A stretch of DNA of 64,000 nt from Takakia lepidozioides (taxonomy: Eukaryota; Streptophyta; Takakiopsida; Takakiales; Takakiaceae), in assembly GCA_030704615.1 (NCBI GenBank), contig CM060733.1, forward strand, positions 49,972,001 through 50,036,000, in the 5' to 3' direction. The position numbers were made by a program, and so were the translations under genes. Positions 63,156-64,000 of the stretch are shown in pieces. Every line of letters starts with the position of its first letter. The first letter of the stretch is position 1. Under the pieces are notes generated by a model. That model searched no databases and was not told the origin of the DNA. It saw only the letters and a list, made by a program, of their open reading frames with translations.

Positions 63156-64000
63156 CTGCAAACACATACACACCAATATTTGAACTCTCAATCCTCAAAG
63201 GCGCTCAGAACATAATGTCGGATTCGCTGGACAATAAAACAGGGCCAATACATGACAGGATTTGATGCCCAGAGTGTATATTTATCAATGAGAGTAAGCC
63301 CAAAGATCCATACCAAAGAAGACCCTTCTAACCCCCTGCCATTGATATATAGCTGCCAACTTGGAAAAGTCCAAATTGGGCAGAAGCAAACTGTTCGTCT
63401 TCTTGTCAATCCAAAGATTTGTTCATTACGGAGCTTCAACTGAAAAATGACAAAAAAAGAAAAGAAACGAAAAAGAACACTCCGACAACAAATTCAACAG
63501 GCAAAGAAAAAGAAAAAGAAAACGGTTTTCTCAGACACTCTGACACCAATTGACACACTAGCAGCCTTCTGAAAAATCACAATGCCAAGGTGGGACCACT
63601 GGGCGCCCTCATTTGCGACCTCCAGTATTCAATCAATCCGCGTGTTGGGCTAATCTGGGCTACTCTTCAAGATCCAGGGAAACCTGGTTCTCCCTAAACC
63701 TCCTAATGCTTGGAGAAGAATATCATAGGGCCCTTTCCTGTTTCCTGGTAGCTTTTTAGGCACACCAACCAAAAGTACAGAGAGTACACAAAAGCAAGCC
63801 ACAGCTGAAAATTGTGGCTAAAGTGACCACAAAATCTATGTTTGATGGTATTGGTAACTCCTAACCCATTCTTCCCTCAAAATTTCCCAGTGCAGCACTT
63901 CAGCTACTAAAAGCATGAGGAAAGGGCATAATTGCTTGTGATAAAGGATGCATTTGGATACTAGGCTTTTTTGAAATTGAATGCTACAGGTGACACTTTC
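63156..64000. other. Intron or 5' region of SMG1
   Basis: The first exon found begins at phase 1, so at least one more coding exon lies to the right. No frame here continues into it convincingly. The minus-strand frame at 63188-63439 does not resemble SMG1. Confidence 0.5.

Noticed and set aside
63188-63439. Minus-strand frame before the first SMG1 exon as its N-terminus
   Set aside because: It does not resemble SMG1 N-termini and shows no donor in the needed phase.

Overview
The window is nuclear DNA of a land plant, most likely a seedless one (fern, lycophyte or bryophyte); the species cannot be fixed from the sequence. The evidence is a DYW-type pentatricopeptide repeat (PPR) editing factor, GT-AG spliced genes with plant-type proteins (SKIP, a GST-like dehydroascorbate reductase, a plant GH27 glycosidase, the NMD kinase SMG1), and plant Ty3/gypsy and LINE remains. 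No bacterial operon, CRISPR array or rRNA/tRNA gene was seen.

Layout. 1.5-4.6 kb: an intronless DYW PPR gene (+) built of almost identical 303-bp units. 4.6-8.7 kb: decayed LINE and LTR fragments and an intact-ended 0.8-kb piggyBac-like MITE. 8.9-10.7 kb: an intronless SNW/SKIP splicing factor (+). 12.1-14.5 kb: rearranged, partly inverted broken copies of the PPR gene and its 5' flank. 14.5-21.4 kb: a full-length but dead Ty3/gypsy chromovirus (-) with two LTRs, target-site duplication and primer-binding site, inserted into PPR-derived sequence. 21.4-27 kb: a cluster of short motifs, a second MITE copy, and a 5'-truncated second gypsy element (-) whose LTR interrupts that MITE. 28.4-30.8 kb: a 7-exon dehydroascorbate reductase (+). 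31-36 kb: hairpins, diverged tandem repeats and a LINE remnant (-). 36.8-42.6 kb: a multi-exon GH27 glycosidase (+). 43.9-63.2 kb: SMG1 (-), of which 25 exons could be joined in frame, about 3,850 residues; only its extreme N-terminus lies upstream or outside.

The host genes do not form a pathway. Three concern RNA (organelle C-to-U editing, nuclear splicing, nonsense-mediated decay), one redox metabolism and one cell-wall or secreted glycan turnover. GH27 and SMG1 are convergent. Exon models come from reading splice sites and checking that every exon keeps phase. They are strong for DHAR and SMG1, and good for GH27 except for a gap at 41.17-41.95 kb. The most interesting signals are the higher-order PPR array, the TTAA-flanked MITE family, a GH27 acceptor pair enclosing an in-frame stop, a GC-AG intron in SMG1, and several unexplained hairpins and motif clusters.
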